From the IMG/VR virus record IMGVR_UViG_3300030116_004255, positions 17,956 through 81,955 of that record: 64,000 nt of DNA; one strand, written 5' to 3'. Shown here piece by piece: positions 1 through 11,400 of this stretch (position 1 is its first letter; each line of letters begins with the position of its first letter). The notes under the pieces are model-generated. The model ran no database searches. It was not told the origin of the DNA and saw nothing but the letters and a program-made list of their open reading frames with translations. A program made the translations under genes and the position numbers. The DNA comes from a virus.

Positions 1-3000
1 CCGTCTGCAAGAGTTAGATCAAGATCCGTTGCTGATGTACCGACATTTGTAAATTCTATAGGATCTGAACTACCATCAGCTAAGGTAAGTGGCATTTCGT
101 CATTAACGCTAAATGTTGCGCTTGCTGCAAAGTTAGACTTAGCTACTTTCTTTAGTGCATTAGCGCTTCCGTCATAAACAACAATAAGATCTGTTTCTGC
201 TGGCGAACTATCTTCTGTTAAAGCTGTAATAGCAGCAGTTGTTATACCAGTTGCATTACCCTCAAATGTACCTGCAACAAATGTTTCAGATCCAACAGTC
301 CACTTGTCTGTTGATTCGTTCCATATAAGTGTTTTATTAGTATCGTCACCTCTTTCAATTTCAATACCACCGTTCTCTGAAGCAGAGCCAGTTGCATTGG
401 AATTGATAACTATGACATTATCAGCTAAGTTTATTGTTTCTGTATTAACAGTTGTTGTTGTACCTGATACAGTTAAGTTTCCTGATACTACTAGATCATT
501 GAAAGTCACATTAGAAGTTGTAGCAACAGCCTGTCCAATAGCTACTTCACCAGAAGAAATAGTCACTCCTGTACCGCCTGTGACATAACTATCTATCTTG
601 GTTTGTACTCTTGCATCTGTGTAATATAGATTTGAAGATCCCTCACTAAGATTATCTGTGTCCTTTGTAGCAAGTCTTGTATCAAACGCAGTATTTACTC
701 TTGCGTCTGTGTAATACAAGTTTGTTGAACCTTCGCCAATATCGTCGGTATCAGCAGTAAAGTTAACAAAAGCAGAACCATTATATTTAATTAACTGACC
801 ATTTGAAGGGGAAGTTATTGTTGTATCAGTCAAACCTGACAAAGTTGCTGTGACATCTCCAGGCTCAAATCTAGAGTTAGAGGAACTATAAACTAGTGCT
901 TGTCCGTCTGATACAGAAGTAGTAATTACATCGCTTAGATCTGCAATAGAAACAGTACCAAAGTCTATATCTATTTCGTCATTTGTAGTATCGTTTGTGA
1001 CAGTTATTTTGGCGGATCCAGCATTGATACCTCTAAATTCAAGATCTTCACCTGTCTTTTGTTTAAATACTCCAATACCTGCTGTGTTTTGATTAGATGC
1101 TGTATTAACTTCACCTGATCCAGATAAGCCACCAAGAGAGGACAGAACGAAACCACCAGAAGTGTCGCTATAAGAAACAACTTTTGCGTCGTCGCTTGAT
1201 GTTGGATCGCTAAACAATACATCGTTTAGATCGTTTAGATCGGCTGCTGCAATTCTTGCGTCTGCTCTAGCGTTAGTAAAGTAAAGGTTTGTTCCACCTT
1301 CAGCAAGACTATCTGTAAAGCTAGGTACATCTGTTGTGTATGCAACAGTTCCAGATTGATTTTTAAATGTTATTGTTCTATCAGCAGTTGGATTAGCAAC
1401 TGTTAATTTTGTTTCAAAACCATTTAAAGAACTACCTTCAAATTTAATAGTTCTTCCTGCGTGTAAATGTAAGCCATCATCGTTAAATTCTGCTACTTTA
1501 CTTGAACTTGTGACTATTTCTAAAGCACCTTTGCTACCAACTGTATCTATTCGTCCCTGTATACTTGCATACTTAAAGTCGCCACCATCACCTGAACCAG
1601 ATGAATTACCATAAAAGTTTATTGTTCCTAATGTGTCGCCTGAACCACCAATGTCTGTTCCACCACCAGCAGGACTATCGCTGTCTGTATAAAAATCTAA
1701 AGCTGGTCCAAAGAAAGTATTGCTACCACTAGCATATAATCTTGTTCCTGTACCAAAAATAGGTGTATCTGTATTAACCCAAGCTGAACCATTGTAAGCA
1801 AGTATTTCGTTTGTTGCTAAAGAGCTTATTGTTGTATCGCTTAAACCTGTAAGACTTGAAGTGACATCACCAGGTTCAAATTCACTATTGCTTGCGTTCC
1901 ATACTAGAGCTTGACCACTAGTAGGTGCAGATGTTGTTATATCTACATCTGATAGATCACCGACACTTGCAGCAGATATTCTTGCGTCAGCTCTAGTGTC
2001 TGTGTAATAAAGATTATTAGGACCTTCACTGAGATTATCAGTATTTTTAGTAGCCAACCTAGTGTCAAAAGCTGAATTGACACGAGTATCTGTGTAATAT
2101 AAATTGCTTGAACCTTCTGACAAGCTGTCAGTATCGTGATTGGAAATACTGCTTACTGTTCCTGTGACATTACCAGTCACATTACCAGTTAAGTTTCCTG
2201 TAAATGTAGAGTAGATACTTCCTGCATCAAATCTTTCTGAGCCAACAGTCCATTTATCATCTGATTCATCCCAAATTAAAGTTTTATTTGTAGAAGTACC
2301 ACGCTCTATTTCTATACCTGCGTTTTCACTTGGCGTTCCTGTGACATTGTTATTTAAAACTATTATGTTGTCGTCAACTGTTAATGTTTCAGTATTAATT
2401 GTTGTTGTTGTTCCACTTACAGTAAGATCTCCAGATACAGTCAGATCATTAAAAGTGACATCACTTGTAGTTCCTACTGCTTGACCAATACTTATTTGAC
2501 CTGAAGATAAAGTGACGCCTGTTCCAGCACTAAAGTGTGATCTAACTTCGCTTGCACTAGGTCCTGTATAAGTTATAACACCAGTGCTTGAATTGTATGC
2601 TAAAGATCCGTCACCACCACTATCAGTGACACTTATAGCACTTCTTGATCTTGCGTCTGTATAGTAAAGATTGCTACTACCTTCTGTAAGGTTGTCTGTT
2701 GTACTTGCACTTAAACTTGAACCAGCAACAGAAACGACAGAGTCTCCACCCATACCTGAGTGTGCAGAACAGTAATAGTATAGAGTGTCTGGTGTTGCTG
2801 CGTTAACGACTATTTGAGTATATGCACCTGAAGATCCTGGTGATCCATTTGTTGTGACACTAGTTGTATATGCAGATCCAGAGTTATGTGTACCGTCTTT
2901 AGTTGTAGACAATACTAATGGGTGTCCATTGTTAGAACTGTCGCTTTGATCAAACCTATATGTGACACCAGGTATAAGCTGTATGCTTGCAGCAGTTTCT

Positions 3001-5786
3001 CCGTCTAAATGATATTTGTTTCCACTAACATTTGCTACTGTGACTGCAAATTCAATTATTGCAGTATTGCTTTCAAAATTAACTGTTTTATTGGTTAGTG
3101 TGTCTGTGCTTGTAGGTGTAAAATCTGCGCTCAGTGATCCTGAAGAATAGGTAAGTCCAGTTCCAATTTCGTTTTCGCCTATTAACTCAACCCAGTTTCC
3201 TGCGTGTGCGTAATATGCTCTACCTGTGCCGTGAACATGAGCAAACATACCATGATAAGTTGAGGCGCTAGGTAGATCACTCTCATTTGAATATATGTTT
3301 GCAAATAATACTTTTTGTCCATTCATATCAAGATCTGAACTATTATCAAAAGCTATTGTTCCAGAACTAAAACTTATATTTGTACCACCACTAAAACTAG
3401 AAAGAGTTGTAAAAGCAGAAGTAGAGTTGTCATAGTTTGACAAGTCATTATCTACAACAAAGTCATAATTATTATTTGCATCGTCATAAGTAATAGTAAT
3501 AAGTGTCTGTGTTCCCATAGTAAGAGCTGTTCCAAGTGCGTCTTGTGCTCTTTCATTTGTAAAGTATAGATTTGTAGAACCTTCAGATAAATTGTCAGTA
3601 TCAAACGCTGACATATTGACAGCAACAGTTGGGGTAGCTGTTTCACCACTGTTGTTAGAAAGTGTTATACCTGTTCCAGCAACAAGACTTGCTACATAAG
3701 CACCCTCAGTATCAGTTCCCAAGTTAAGAGGTTCATTTACAAAAGCAGAACCGTTATATCTAAGTATGTCACCTGTTGTAGTTGAAGTCAGTGTGACATC
3801 TGTTAGATCTCCAATACTAGCTGCTGCTATACGAGCATCTGCTCTAGCGTTTGTATAATAAAGATTTGTGCTACCTTCTGATAAGTCGTCAGTATCTTTT
3901 GTTGCGAGTCTAGTATCAAAAGCACTGTTGACTCTGGCATCTGTATAATAAAGGTTTGTACTTCCCTCACTTAAATCATCTGTGTCTTTAGCTGTAAATG
4001 CACTATCAAATCTTGCTTGTGTGTAGTAAAGGTTGCTTGATCCTTCAGAGAGATCGTCGGTAGTATTGTTAGAAAGATCATCCTCAGTTGCAGATATTGT
4101 TAATGTTCCAGCAGCGTCATCATAAGTAAGACTTACATTTGATCCTGCTGTTAATAATGTATTAACTTGATCATCTACTCGTTCAGCAGTGAAGTATAAA
4201 TTAGAAGATCCTTCACTCAAACTATCTGTATCGTGATTTGAAATACTAGAAACTGTACCAGTGACAGTACCTTCTAAGTTTGCGATTAATGTACCAACAG
4301 TGTGTCCAGTTGCAGTTATGTCAACAGTAGAGGTTGGCTCAGTCTGTAATCCGTGAAATAATCTAAATTTATCAGATTGGCTTGCGTCCCAAACTAAACC
4401 TGCATATTTTGTTGTTGATGATTGTACATATTCACCATAGAAACCAATATCAACTGAGTTTCCAGAGTTTTCGTCAGCATACTTAAATAATGGATCATTG
4501 ACAGTCACAGTAGTTGAGTCAACTGTTGTAGTAGTTCCCTGTACTGTTAAGTTTCCTGTAATTGTTGCATTACCAGCAACACTAATATTTGTAGATGTAA
4601 TGTCGTCAGAAGTTAATGTTCCGTCAACTTGTACATTGTTAAACTGTACATTATCAGTAGTTCCTACGGCCTGACCAATAGATATTTCGCCAGACGAAAT
4701 ACCAACACCTGTTCCTGCACTAAAATGCGCTCTGACCTCTGATGCTGATGGACCTGTGTAAGTAAACACTCCTGTCGTGTTGTCATAACTTAGCGATCCA
4801 TCTCCACCAGCATCAGAAACAGATAAACCTGTTAATGTAATAAATGCTGAATTTGTATTTGAATAGTTTGCTAGATCATTATCTACAACAAAATCAAATC
4901 TGTCATTTGTGTCGTCAAAAGATACTGTAATTAAAGTTTCTGTTCCGCCAGTGACCATTGCACCAACTTTATCTGTAAAACTTTCGTCTATTTCAGTTAG
5001 ATCTACAACAAAAGATAAAGTACCTGAGCTTTCAGTAATATCTACACCTGCACCACCAGTAAAGGTAATAGTATTACCTAAAGCAATATCAGTTGAATTG
5101 CTACCGTCAGTGACAGTTATAGAGCTATTAGTAAAAGCTGAGTTTGGTAAATTAGTAATTGTATTACTAGCACCACTTATTGTTTTGTTAGTTAATGTAT
5201 CAGTTGAGCTTTGTGTAATAAGTTCGTCATAAGATTGATTTTCGCCAGCAACCCAACGATTAGCTGAAACATCATAAAATATTCTTGCGTCGTCTGTGTC
5301 GCTTGTTTCGACAATAATACCGCTATCTACTTCGCCATTACCATTATTTAATTTTATAAACGCGTCATCAACATATACGACTTCAGCAGAAGTATTTAAA
5401 AATTCACCAGCAACACTTAAATTACCACCTATTGTCACAGATCCAGAAGTTGTTAATGTATTAAAAGTGACATCATCGCTTGTACCAAGACTTAAACTAT
5501 CTCGTGCTGTTGAACCACTTTCTACAACCCATTGTGTTCCGTCTGAAACTATAAAAGATCCGTCTGCGTGTACTAAGTTAGCTAGTGTAGTGAGATCGGC
5601 GTCATAGGCTTGTACATCAGATCCAATTTGTAGACCTATACCAATTCTTAATGCAGCTAGAGTAGCATAACTTGCACCAGTACCACCATCGTCTAAACCA
5701 ATGTAATCTGCCGATTGAAACTCCGCAAAACCGTCAGGATTTCCTTCGCTATCAATATTCAGCCTTATGGGGTTTTTTTCTGCCAT
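1..5786 (-). CDS. Tail fibre / repeat-rich structural protein (3' end outside window)
   Basis: The minus-strand frame that opens with ATG at 5786 (MAEKNPIRLNIDSEG) stays open to the window edge, giving more than 1,900 residues with no stop. The protein is rich in Ser, Thr, Gly and Asp and built from recurring beta-type modules. One module carries about eleven NLYYTDAR-like motifs; others read VTFNDL, GNLTVSGTTTTVNTETI and WNESTDKWTVGSE. This style is known from long tail or side fibres of marine phages, where the repeats form trimeric beta-helices; receptor binding is inferred. The start overlaps the stop of the upstream fibre gene by one base (TAATG), so translation is probably coupled. Its C-terminus, which would carry the tip domain, cannot be seen. 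Confidence 0.8.
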   Translation of the reverse strand, partial: MAEKNPIRLNIDSEGNPDGFAEFQSADYIGLDDGGTGASYATLAALRIGIGLQIGSDVQAYDADLTTLANLVHADGSFIVSDGTQWVVESGSTARDSLSLGTSDDVTFNTLTTSGSVTIGGNLSVAGEFLNTSAEVVYVDDAFIKLNNGNGEVDSGIIVETSDTDDARIFYDVSANRWVAGENQSYDELITQSSTDTLTNKTISGASNTITNLPNSAFTNSSITVTDGSNSTDIALGNTITFTGGAGVDITESSGTLSFVVDLTEIDESFTDKVGAMVTGGTETLITVSFDDTNDRFDFVVDNDLANYSNTNSAFITLTGLSVSDAGGDGSLSYDNTTGVFTYTGPSASEVRAHFSAGTGVGISSGEISIGQAVGTTDNVQFNNVQVDGTLTSDDITSTNISVAGNATITGNLTVQGTTTTVDSTTVTVNDPLFKYADENSGNSVDIGFYGEYVQSSTTKYAGLVWDASQSDKFRLFHGLQTEPTSTVDITATGHTVGTLIANLEGTVTGTVSSISNHDTDSLSEGSSNLYFTAERVDDQVNTLLTAGSNVSLTYDDAAGTLTISATEDDLSNNTTDDLSEGSSNLYYTQARFDSAFTAKDTDDLSEGSTNLYYTDARVNSAFDTRLATKDTDDLSEGSTNLYYTNARADARIAAASIGDLTDVTLTSTTTGDILRYNGSAFVNEPLNLGTDTEGAYVASLVAGTGITLSNNSGETATPTVAVNMSAFDTDNLSEGSTNLYFTNERAQDALGTALTMGTQTLITITYDDANNNYDFVVDNDLSNYDNSTSAFTTLSSFSGGTNISFSSGTIAFDNSSDLDMNGQKVLFANIYSNESDLPSASTYHGMFAHVHGTGRAYYAHAGNWVELIGENEIGTGLTYSSGSLSADFTPTSTDTLTNKTVNFESNTAIIEFAVTVANVSGNKYHLDGETAASIQLIPGVTYRFDQSDSSNNGHPLVLSTTKDGTHNSGSAYTTSVTTNGSPGSSGAYTQIVVNAATPDTLYYYCSAHSGMGGDSVVSVAGSSLSASTTDNLTEGSSNLYYTDARSRSAISVTDSGGDGSLAYNSSTGVITYTGPSASEVRSHFSAGTGVTLSSGQISIGQAVGTTSDVTFNDLTVSGDLTVSGTTTTINTETLTVDDNIIVLNNNVTGTPSENAGIEIERGTSTNKTLIWDESDDKWTVGSERFDAGSIYSTFTGNLTGNVTGNVTGTVSSISNHDTDSLSEGSSNLYYTDTRVNSAFDTRLATKNTDNLSEGPNNLYYTDTRADARISAASVGDLSDVDITTSAPTSGQALVWNASNSEFEPGDVTSSLTGLSDTTISSLATNEILAYNGSAWVNTDTPIFGTGTRLYASGSNTFFGPALDFYTDSDSPAGGGTDIGGSGDTLGTINFYGNSSGSGDGGDFKYASIQGRIDTVGSKGALEIVTSSSKVAEFNDDGLHLHAGRTIKFEGSSLNGFETKLTVANPTADRTITFKNQSGTVAYTTDVPSFTDSLAEGGTNLYFTNARADARIAAADLNDLNDVLFSDPTSSDDAKVVSYSDTSGGFVLSSLGGLSGSGEVNTASNQNTAGIGVFKQKTGEDLEFRGINAGSAKITVTNDTTNDEIDIDFGTVSIADLSDVITTSVSDGQALVYSSSNSRFEPGDVTATLSGLTDTTITSPSNGQLIKYNGSAFVNFTADTDDIGEGSTNLYYTDARVNTAFDTRLATKDTDNLSEGSSNLYYTDARVQTKIDSYVTGGTGVTISSGEVAIGQAVATTSNVTFNDLVVSGNLTVSGTTTTVNTETINLADNVIVINSNATGSASENGGIEIERGDDTNKTLIWNESTDKWTVGSETFVAGTFEGNATGITTAAITALTEDSSPAETDLIVVYDGSANALKKVAKSNFAASATFSVNDEMPLTLADGSSDPIEFTNVGTSATDLDLTLAD
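598..4215 (-). repeat. Protein-level LYYTDAR repeats in tail fibre
   Basis: About eleven copies of an (S)NLYYTDAR / NLYFTNER-like motif are encoded on the minus strand, near 610, 700, 1275, 1995, 2085, 2655, 3555, 3850, 3940, 4020 and 4180. They are usually preceded by an Asp/Leu/Ser/Glu/Gly run such as DNLSEGS. Pairs of motifs lie about 90 bases apart, inside larger duplicated blocks. The pattern suggests expansion by internal duplication. Confidence 0.8.
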
Positions 5787-6967
5787 TATTCGCTCATATC
5801 TATATTTTCTGTTTCCGTAGTCCCATCAGCTTTAGTTCTTGTGAAAACTAGTGATTTACCGTCTGAGGTTGGGGGCATAATAATTCTGGACAAAGTGCTA
5901 CCGTCTGCTTGTAGAACTTCTATTGCTCTTGTACTCATAGCCACCGTTGATCCACCACCATTTACCGATGCTGTCGTTGTGACAGGAATAAAATGATTTT
6001 TAAGCGGAACACCACTACTCGAACCAGTTTTCAACGCTAGTGGCATTTTACCACTATGACTTAGAGTTATTGGTATCTTGGCTGATAGGTTAACAATCCT
6101 TTGCGTTGCGTCAGTTGTTATATCAAGTTTTCCAGATCTTTCAACTCTATTTATTGAGGGTGTAAAAGTTTCCAAACTTAAAGTATCTGTGGTGCTACTT
6201 GCTGCAACAGTAGTTTCATTTGCTACTGCTATGTTTTGAAATATGTTTTGTGATCCTGATCCGCTAGCAGTGGAGGTTATAGTTATTTGATCATTGTTAG
6301 AATCAGAAGTTAATGTAATACCGCTACCTGCAATAAAAGTAAGTGTGTCTGAAGAGGAGTCTGCTACTACTGAAGATCCACTAGCACTTCCAGATCCAGC
6401 ACTTACGCCGAAATTTGTAAAAGCATTTGCTGCTGTGTTGGTGTTTGCAATAGTGACTTTTTTTGGTGTAGCACTTGTATCCGTGCTGATAGAAATACCA
6501 GAACCAGCCTCAAACTCTACATTTTCAGAAGTTGAACTAGCTGATATTGTGGTATTACCATTTACAACAATTCCTGCAAAAGCATATTGTGCTGTTGCTG
6601 GTGTTGACCAAGATATATTACCTAACCCATCTGTTGTTAATACTTGTCCAGAATCACCGTCAGAACCGTTAATTCTTAATTTAGCTGAAAGAATATCAAT
6701 TCTTTGTGAACTATCAATTTTTAAAGCCTCAGTGCTTGCAGTACCAAATTTTATATATGTATTTGACGCAGTAGTACCAATAGATAAATTACCGTCTGAT
6801 ACTACTGTTTGTCCGTCAAGATATAAGTTATCGTTTAAAGATACGATTTGCACAGTTGCATTTGATAGGGTATATCCTTCGCCAGAACTAGAGCTGTCGA
6901 AAAAATCGTCTTGTGTTGTTAAATTGTTTATTTCTAAAGTTGATCTGCTATGTGTTGTTAAAGACAT
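5786..6967 (-). CDS. Tail fibre / structural protein
   Basis: This 393-residue protein is Ser/Thr/Gly-rich and of low complexity. It repeats AGSGI(S/T)(I/L)T(S/T)D blocks and carries a GDSGQVLTTDGLGNISWS segment of the kind found in phage fibres that end in intramolecular chaperones. It has no signal peptide or membrane segment. It lies between two other tail genes; its start overlaps the 85-residue gene upstream by 20 bases and its stop overlaps the start of the giant fibre. A fibre, or an adaptor between baseplate and fibre, is likely. The exact role is not visible. Confidence 0.65.
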   Translation of the reverse strand: MSLTTHSRSTLEINNLTTQDDFFDSSSSGEGYTLSNATVQIVSLNDNLYLDGQTVVSDGNLSIGTTASNTYIKFGTASTEALKIDSSQRIDILSAKLRINGSDGDSGQVLTTDGLGNISWSTPATAQYAFAGIVVNGNTTISASSTSENVEFEAGSGISISTDTSATPKKVTIANTNTAANAFTNFGVSAGSGSASGSSVVADSSSDTLTFIAGSGITLTSDSNNDQITITSTASGSGSQNIFQNIAVANETTVAASSTTDTLSLETFTPSINRVERSGKLDITTDATQRIVNLSAKIPITLSHSGKMPLALKTGSSSGVPLKNHFIPVTTTASVNGGGSTVAMSTRAIEVLQADGSTLSRIIMPPTSDGKSLVFTRTKADGTTETENIDMSE

Positions 6968-7205
6968 TGCTTAACTCCTGTATGTCGTAAGAACCCCCTA
7001 AACTTACATATACATCTTTTAAATTCTTTGTTTTACTTTTAAGGTCTTCTAACTGATATTTCCACTCTTCATAATCAGGGTGAGATTGATCAAGTGGTTC
7101 TAATAAAATAGTGAATATCTGGACTTCGCTTTGTAGTATTTGATCAATTAAAAATCTTCTTTTTAATTTGTCGTTAAATACATTAAATTCATAAGATTCA
7201 GACAT
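6948..7205 (-). CDS. Small tail-module protein, function unknown
   Basis: This 85-residue protein is charged and mainly helical by appearance (FNDKLKRRFLIDQIL, DYEEWKYQLEDLKSK). A GGGAG ribosome-binding site lies three bases before the ATG. Its position between fibre genes and its helical character fit a fibre-assembly chaperone, but no family was recognised. Confidence 0.55.
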   Translation of the reverse strand: MSESYEFNVFNDKLKRRFLIDQILQSEVQIFTILLEPLDQSHPDYEEWKYQLEDLKSKTKNLKDVYVSLGGSYDIQELSNVFNNT

Positions 7206-7264
7206 AGACTCCCTATTAGATACTTTTTATATTACTTAGGGATTTTTGGATTTAAGGTTTTTGG

Positions 7265-7456
7265 TTATTCCTGCAATTCAGTAAGTTTAGCTTTTAGATC
7301 TGTAATTCTATCTGTAAGAATAGCAATTTCATTATCGTGGCCACCTTCAGCATTTGAAAGTTCCATTTCAAATATTCTTTCCTCTTCACTTTTAATTCTT
7401 GCTTGAACGAAAGCTATTTGATCTTCAGTTGATAAGTATTCGTATGTATAAGGCAT
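7265..7456 (-). CDS. Small coiled-coil protein
   Basis: This 63-residue protein consists largely of one predicted coiled coil with heptad-like Leu/Ile spacing (FVQARIKSEEERIFEMEL, AILTDRITDLKAKLTEL). It is read with the tail-fibre genes. The role is unknown; a small structural or trimerisation protein is possible. Confidence 0.5.
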   Translation of the reverse strand: MPYTYEYLSTEDQIAFVQARIKSEEERIFEMELSNAEGGHDNEIAILTDRITDLKAKLTELQE

Positions 7457-7465
7457 AGTTAAATA

Positions 7466-8230
7466 CTACCTTTTATCTTTAAATCTTTGAGTAATTGCTC
7501 TATAAGAGTTTTTGAATTTAGAATTAAGTTCACTCTTTTCAACTCTATCTAAATCTATATCTTTTTGTGTCATTTGATCAACTTTAAAATCCCAATCTTC
7601 TCTTTTAAAAGGTATGACTTGTATAAAAGGCGTTCCTCTGTCTATGACTACATCTTTTGTTGAGTGCCATATTGTAGGAAAGTTTATGTGGTGATAGTGA
7701 TCTGTTTCTACTATGCCAGGCAACACAGTAAATCTTTTTTCAAACTGATACACAGGTTGCATAAATAAAACTGAATATCCTGGTGGTGTGTAAATGCGCC
7801 ACGGATTATTAAATTTTACCCCTTCTTTAAAATCTGTTTTCTTTAATGGCCAATTATATATTTGTTGATTCGAGTGAAAATCTATACCATATTGGGACAT
7901 ACCTTTATTGTCCCACTCCAAAGTTTCCATATCTCTTTGAACTAAAAAGTCAGCCCACATTGGAATAATATAACCCTGAGTTATTAGATCGACAATAGCA
8001 GGACATCTTTTTACTGTTCCACCACTCCATTTAATAGCCGTTTCTTTTGATTTTCCAAAGTAATTTGGTTTACCTTTTTCGTGAACAGCTTCTTGAATTA
8101 TGTATTCATTCATACTTTTAAACCAATTAGGTATAAAAAATTTAGATGGTTTTATACGAGCATAATTTTCAAGACCTGCAACATCCGTCTTAAATTCTAT
8201 AAACTTGTTTCCCCCCAAATCAAATTTCAA
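7466..8230 (-). CDS. Conserved phage protein resembling DUF6065
   Basis: This 254-residue protein starts with TTG, chosen because a perfect AGGAGG lies nine bases upstream and the start overlaps the previous stop (TTGA). Visible landmarks are IPNWFKSM near residue 35, IYTPPGYSVLF in the middle, an HYHHINFP histidine cluster and GTPFIQVIPF near the end. This order (PPGYS, then a His-rich strand, then GTP(F/I)xQ) resembles a cupin-like phage family I recall as DUF6065; that assignment is from memory. It sits in the tail module, but such proteins also occur elsewhere in phages. Biochemical function unknown. Confidence 0.6.
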   Translation of the reverse strand: MKFDLGGNKFIEFKTDVAGLENYARIKPSKFFIPNWFKSMNEYIIQEAVHEKGKPNYFGKSKETAIKWSGGTVKRCPAIVDLITQGYIIPMWADFLVQRDMETLEWDNKGMSQYGIDFHSNQQIYNWPLKKTDFKEGVKFNNPWRIYTPPGYSVLFMQPVYQFEKRFTVLPGIVETDHYHHINFPTIWHSTKDVVIDRGTPFIQVIPFKREDWDFKVDQMTQKDIDLDRVEKSELNSKFKNSYRAITQRFKDKR

Positions 8231-8439
8231 TCGAATGTACCTCCTGCATCAGTATATTCAGTAGCTTTAGCGTTAATTTCATTTTCTATTTCGGTAAGAA
8301 TGTCATCTTCTTTATCAGTTCTATTTTTGTAATTGTAATGTTTCATTTCAAGTTCTTGCAATTCATCTTTAAGTCTTTCAAGTAATTCTTCATTAGACTC
8401 TGATTCTGGCTCTTCAAAAATTTTATATGTTATAGTCAT
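8227..8439 (-). CDS. Small acidic protein in tail operon
   Basis: This 70-residue, highly charged helical protein (EEPESESNEELLERLKDELQELEMKHY) resembles a short coiled coil. Its ATG overlaps the stop of the S74-containing fibre by one base (TAATG) and its own stop overlaps the next gene's TTG start. It is tightly embedded in the tail operon. Function not recognised. Confidence 0.55.
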   Translation of the reverse strand: MTITYKIFEEPESESNEELLERLKDELQELEMKHYNYKNRTDKEDDILTEIENEINAKATEYTDAGGTFD

Positions 8440-11400
8440 TAAGCACCTTCTAGCTCATCTATTCTTGCTTCTAATACATCTATCTTAGCTGATAATTGCT
8501 GAACTGCTTTTACTAATGGTCCTACAAATTGTGTATAGTCGACTCTTCCAAAGTCATCTGAATCACTTGTATAACTTTTATCTGTTTCAGTTATATCACC
8601 TATCTTTAAGCCACCAAAAGCATTATTACTCCCTGTTTCTGCAAACACAGCACTTTTAACTTCCTGTGCTATAAAACCCTGTTGAGTATTTCCAACTAAA
8701 CTTTTATATTTAGATGCTTCATCGTTATCATCGCTATACTCATTGTCTAAATATGATGATTTCCAATTAAAATCTCTTGGTTGTAATCTATTAATGAAAT
8801 CAAGACCTAATGTTATGTCTGTAATATTTTCTTTAAGTCTTTCATCAGAGTGACTCACATCAAATCTGTGTTGAGTGATTTGTCCATTTACATAGTTTTG
8901 ATTTGCGTAGTTTGAGTGATTATGATTATTACCTGTTATTCCGTGTGGGTTTGTGGAGTTCATAACATGGCTAACTGAAAGTAAGCCGTTATGTGTATTG
9001 TGTATTCCACTATGATTGTGTGCGTTTCCATCTATATTATTGTTTGTTAAGTTTGAATTACCATTTCCATTTCCATTACCATTACCAGTTCCGTATGGGT
9101 GATTATGTCCTGCTGAAATATTAGTGCTATTATTTCCAAAACTTAAATTTATATTTCCATTTGAATTGTTAATGGTTATACCATTTGAGTTGTTAGAAAA
9201 GTTAGAAGTTGTTTCGACATTACCCCAAGACATACCATTTCCATTACTTTTTAACACTTGACCTGAATTACCTGTATTACCTGATAATGACAAAGCTGTA
9301 CTAACAGGTGTATAAATAGTCAAATTTGAAGTTGATGATCCTGATAGTGTAAGACCTTCTGCTCTAAGTTCCATATCACCCTGACCAGATAATCCACCTG
9401 CATATATCTGTATATCATCCCCTATTTCATAACCATAAATTCTAAATATATCAGTTCCAACAGCTTCTATAATTCCTCTTGTTCCTGAACTATAAATAAA
9501 GTCAATAGCAGAGCCTAAAGCAGCACCTATTTTTACTCTATTAGCACCTGTCGAAGATTGTATAATTCCATTAGATCCACCACTTAAAGATGTGTCAACA
9601 GTTCCACTTATTGTTCCCCTAGCAGTCACATCATTAAAGAAAGCATCGCCATCTGACTCAATGCGGAAACCCTGACTAGAACTATAATTTGTAGTTCTTA
9701 TATTGTCGCTATCAATAGTTATTCCACCTAAAGTTCCACTTGTTAAAGCATCACCATCTTGAAAAGGTGTAAAATTTAGTTGGTTAGTTGTTATAGTGCT
9801 TGAAGCTATTTGACTTGCTGTAATAGAGTCAGCAGTAATTTTACCACCATCAATAGTCGTAGAGTTTGAGTTTACATCACTTGCTGCACCACTAACTTGA
9901 ATAAAACTAGTATTTAATAAAGAAGCATTTAAAGTTCCTGTTGTAATATCACTAGCGTTTAGTGATCCTCTTATAGTTGCATTTTGAAACTCAGCGCTAC
10001 CATCAGAATTTATAGACCAACCTGCTGATCCTGTTGAATAATTAGATGATTTTATAATAGAGTCATTACCAGTATCGCCACTAGCGTCAAGAATTATTGT
10101 CTGTCCTGATATTGTACCTGCGGTGACTTTGCCTGCTGAAACATCAGCAACTTTTAAATCTGTTATTGCTGCATTAGCTATAAGTGCATTTGTGACAGCT
10201 AGGTTTGCAATATTTTGTGAATCAACTAAATCTGCACTACCGCTTTGTTCGTCAGAGGGTTCAGACTCATTACCAGAACTATCAACTGCTGTCACTCTAA
10301 AGTAATGAGTATCTGCATTATCTAGATCTATGTAGCCAACAGCAGCAATACTATTTTGTATATGTGCAGATGTTGCAACTAACTCACCAATTTTAAAACC
10401 TGTTTGTGTGACTTTTTTTGTTGTTGAGTTATATTCAAGATCAAAACCAGTAGTGGTTGAAGCATATATATTTAAATGGCTAATATCTTTTGCAAGTGTA
10501 AAGTTTACAACTGGACTTACTGCATTACCATTGCTATCTTTTGCTTGTCCTAAGTTATGTACAAATTGAACTCTTAGTGGATTTGAGGCAATAGTTGCAA
10601 ATCCGTCTGGTTTGTTTGGTGCGCCTGAGTCAGCAGGGGTTTGTATTGAACTAACTGTTGAGTATGCACTGTCAAAACCTGCTAAGTCAACTGCTTGAAC
10701 ACCTATCTCATAATAAGTATTAGGTGAAAGATCATAAATAATAAATTCTCTTGTATCAAACTCAACTGCTGAATATACATATTGAGTAGCTTGGTTATCA
10801 TTAGTGTCAATAATATTATTACCGTCACTATCTTGAACTACACGCCATCTAATTCTGTAATAATCACCGTCAGTAATTGTAGATCCGTCAGTGTTGGTCG
10901 GTTGATTCCAAGTGACTTTTACAAATGCTTTAGATATACCATTACCGTCTGAGTAAACACCAGCAACAGTATCTATACCATTATTACCAGCAGAGTTAAC
11001 AGGTTGATCTGGAATAGACTTATCTGGGGAACCTGTTTGGTCAACAGTATAACCACTCATTCCCAAACTCTCGCCAATAGTAGGTGCGACATCGCCAATT
11101 TCTAATTGGACATCTCCACTTTCCCAAAGTACATAATCAGTAAGTTCTGTATAGTTTCCATCTTTATCTCTGTAAAAAACACCATAACCCTGTTTCACAG
11201 GCCAAGTGACACCTAATATTCTTATCTTTGACGGATTAAGTATTTGTCCCTGATAAACAGTTTCGTGTAATGAAGATCTCCCATCTTCTATTCTGTCTGC
11301 TTCTGTATCTACAAAACCTATATCAGGATCAAAAATAAAAATTTTATCGCCGACTGTAAAGTCTCCAGATATGTCATACTCCTCTAAAGAAACATTTAAA

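Noticed and set aside
6294-6974. 226-residue plus-strand frame opposite a fibre gene
   Set aside because: Antisense shadow of a Ser/Thr-rich coding region; no start signal and biased composition. The same applies to the many other plus-strand frames in 1-30 kb.
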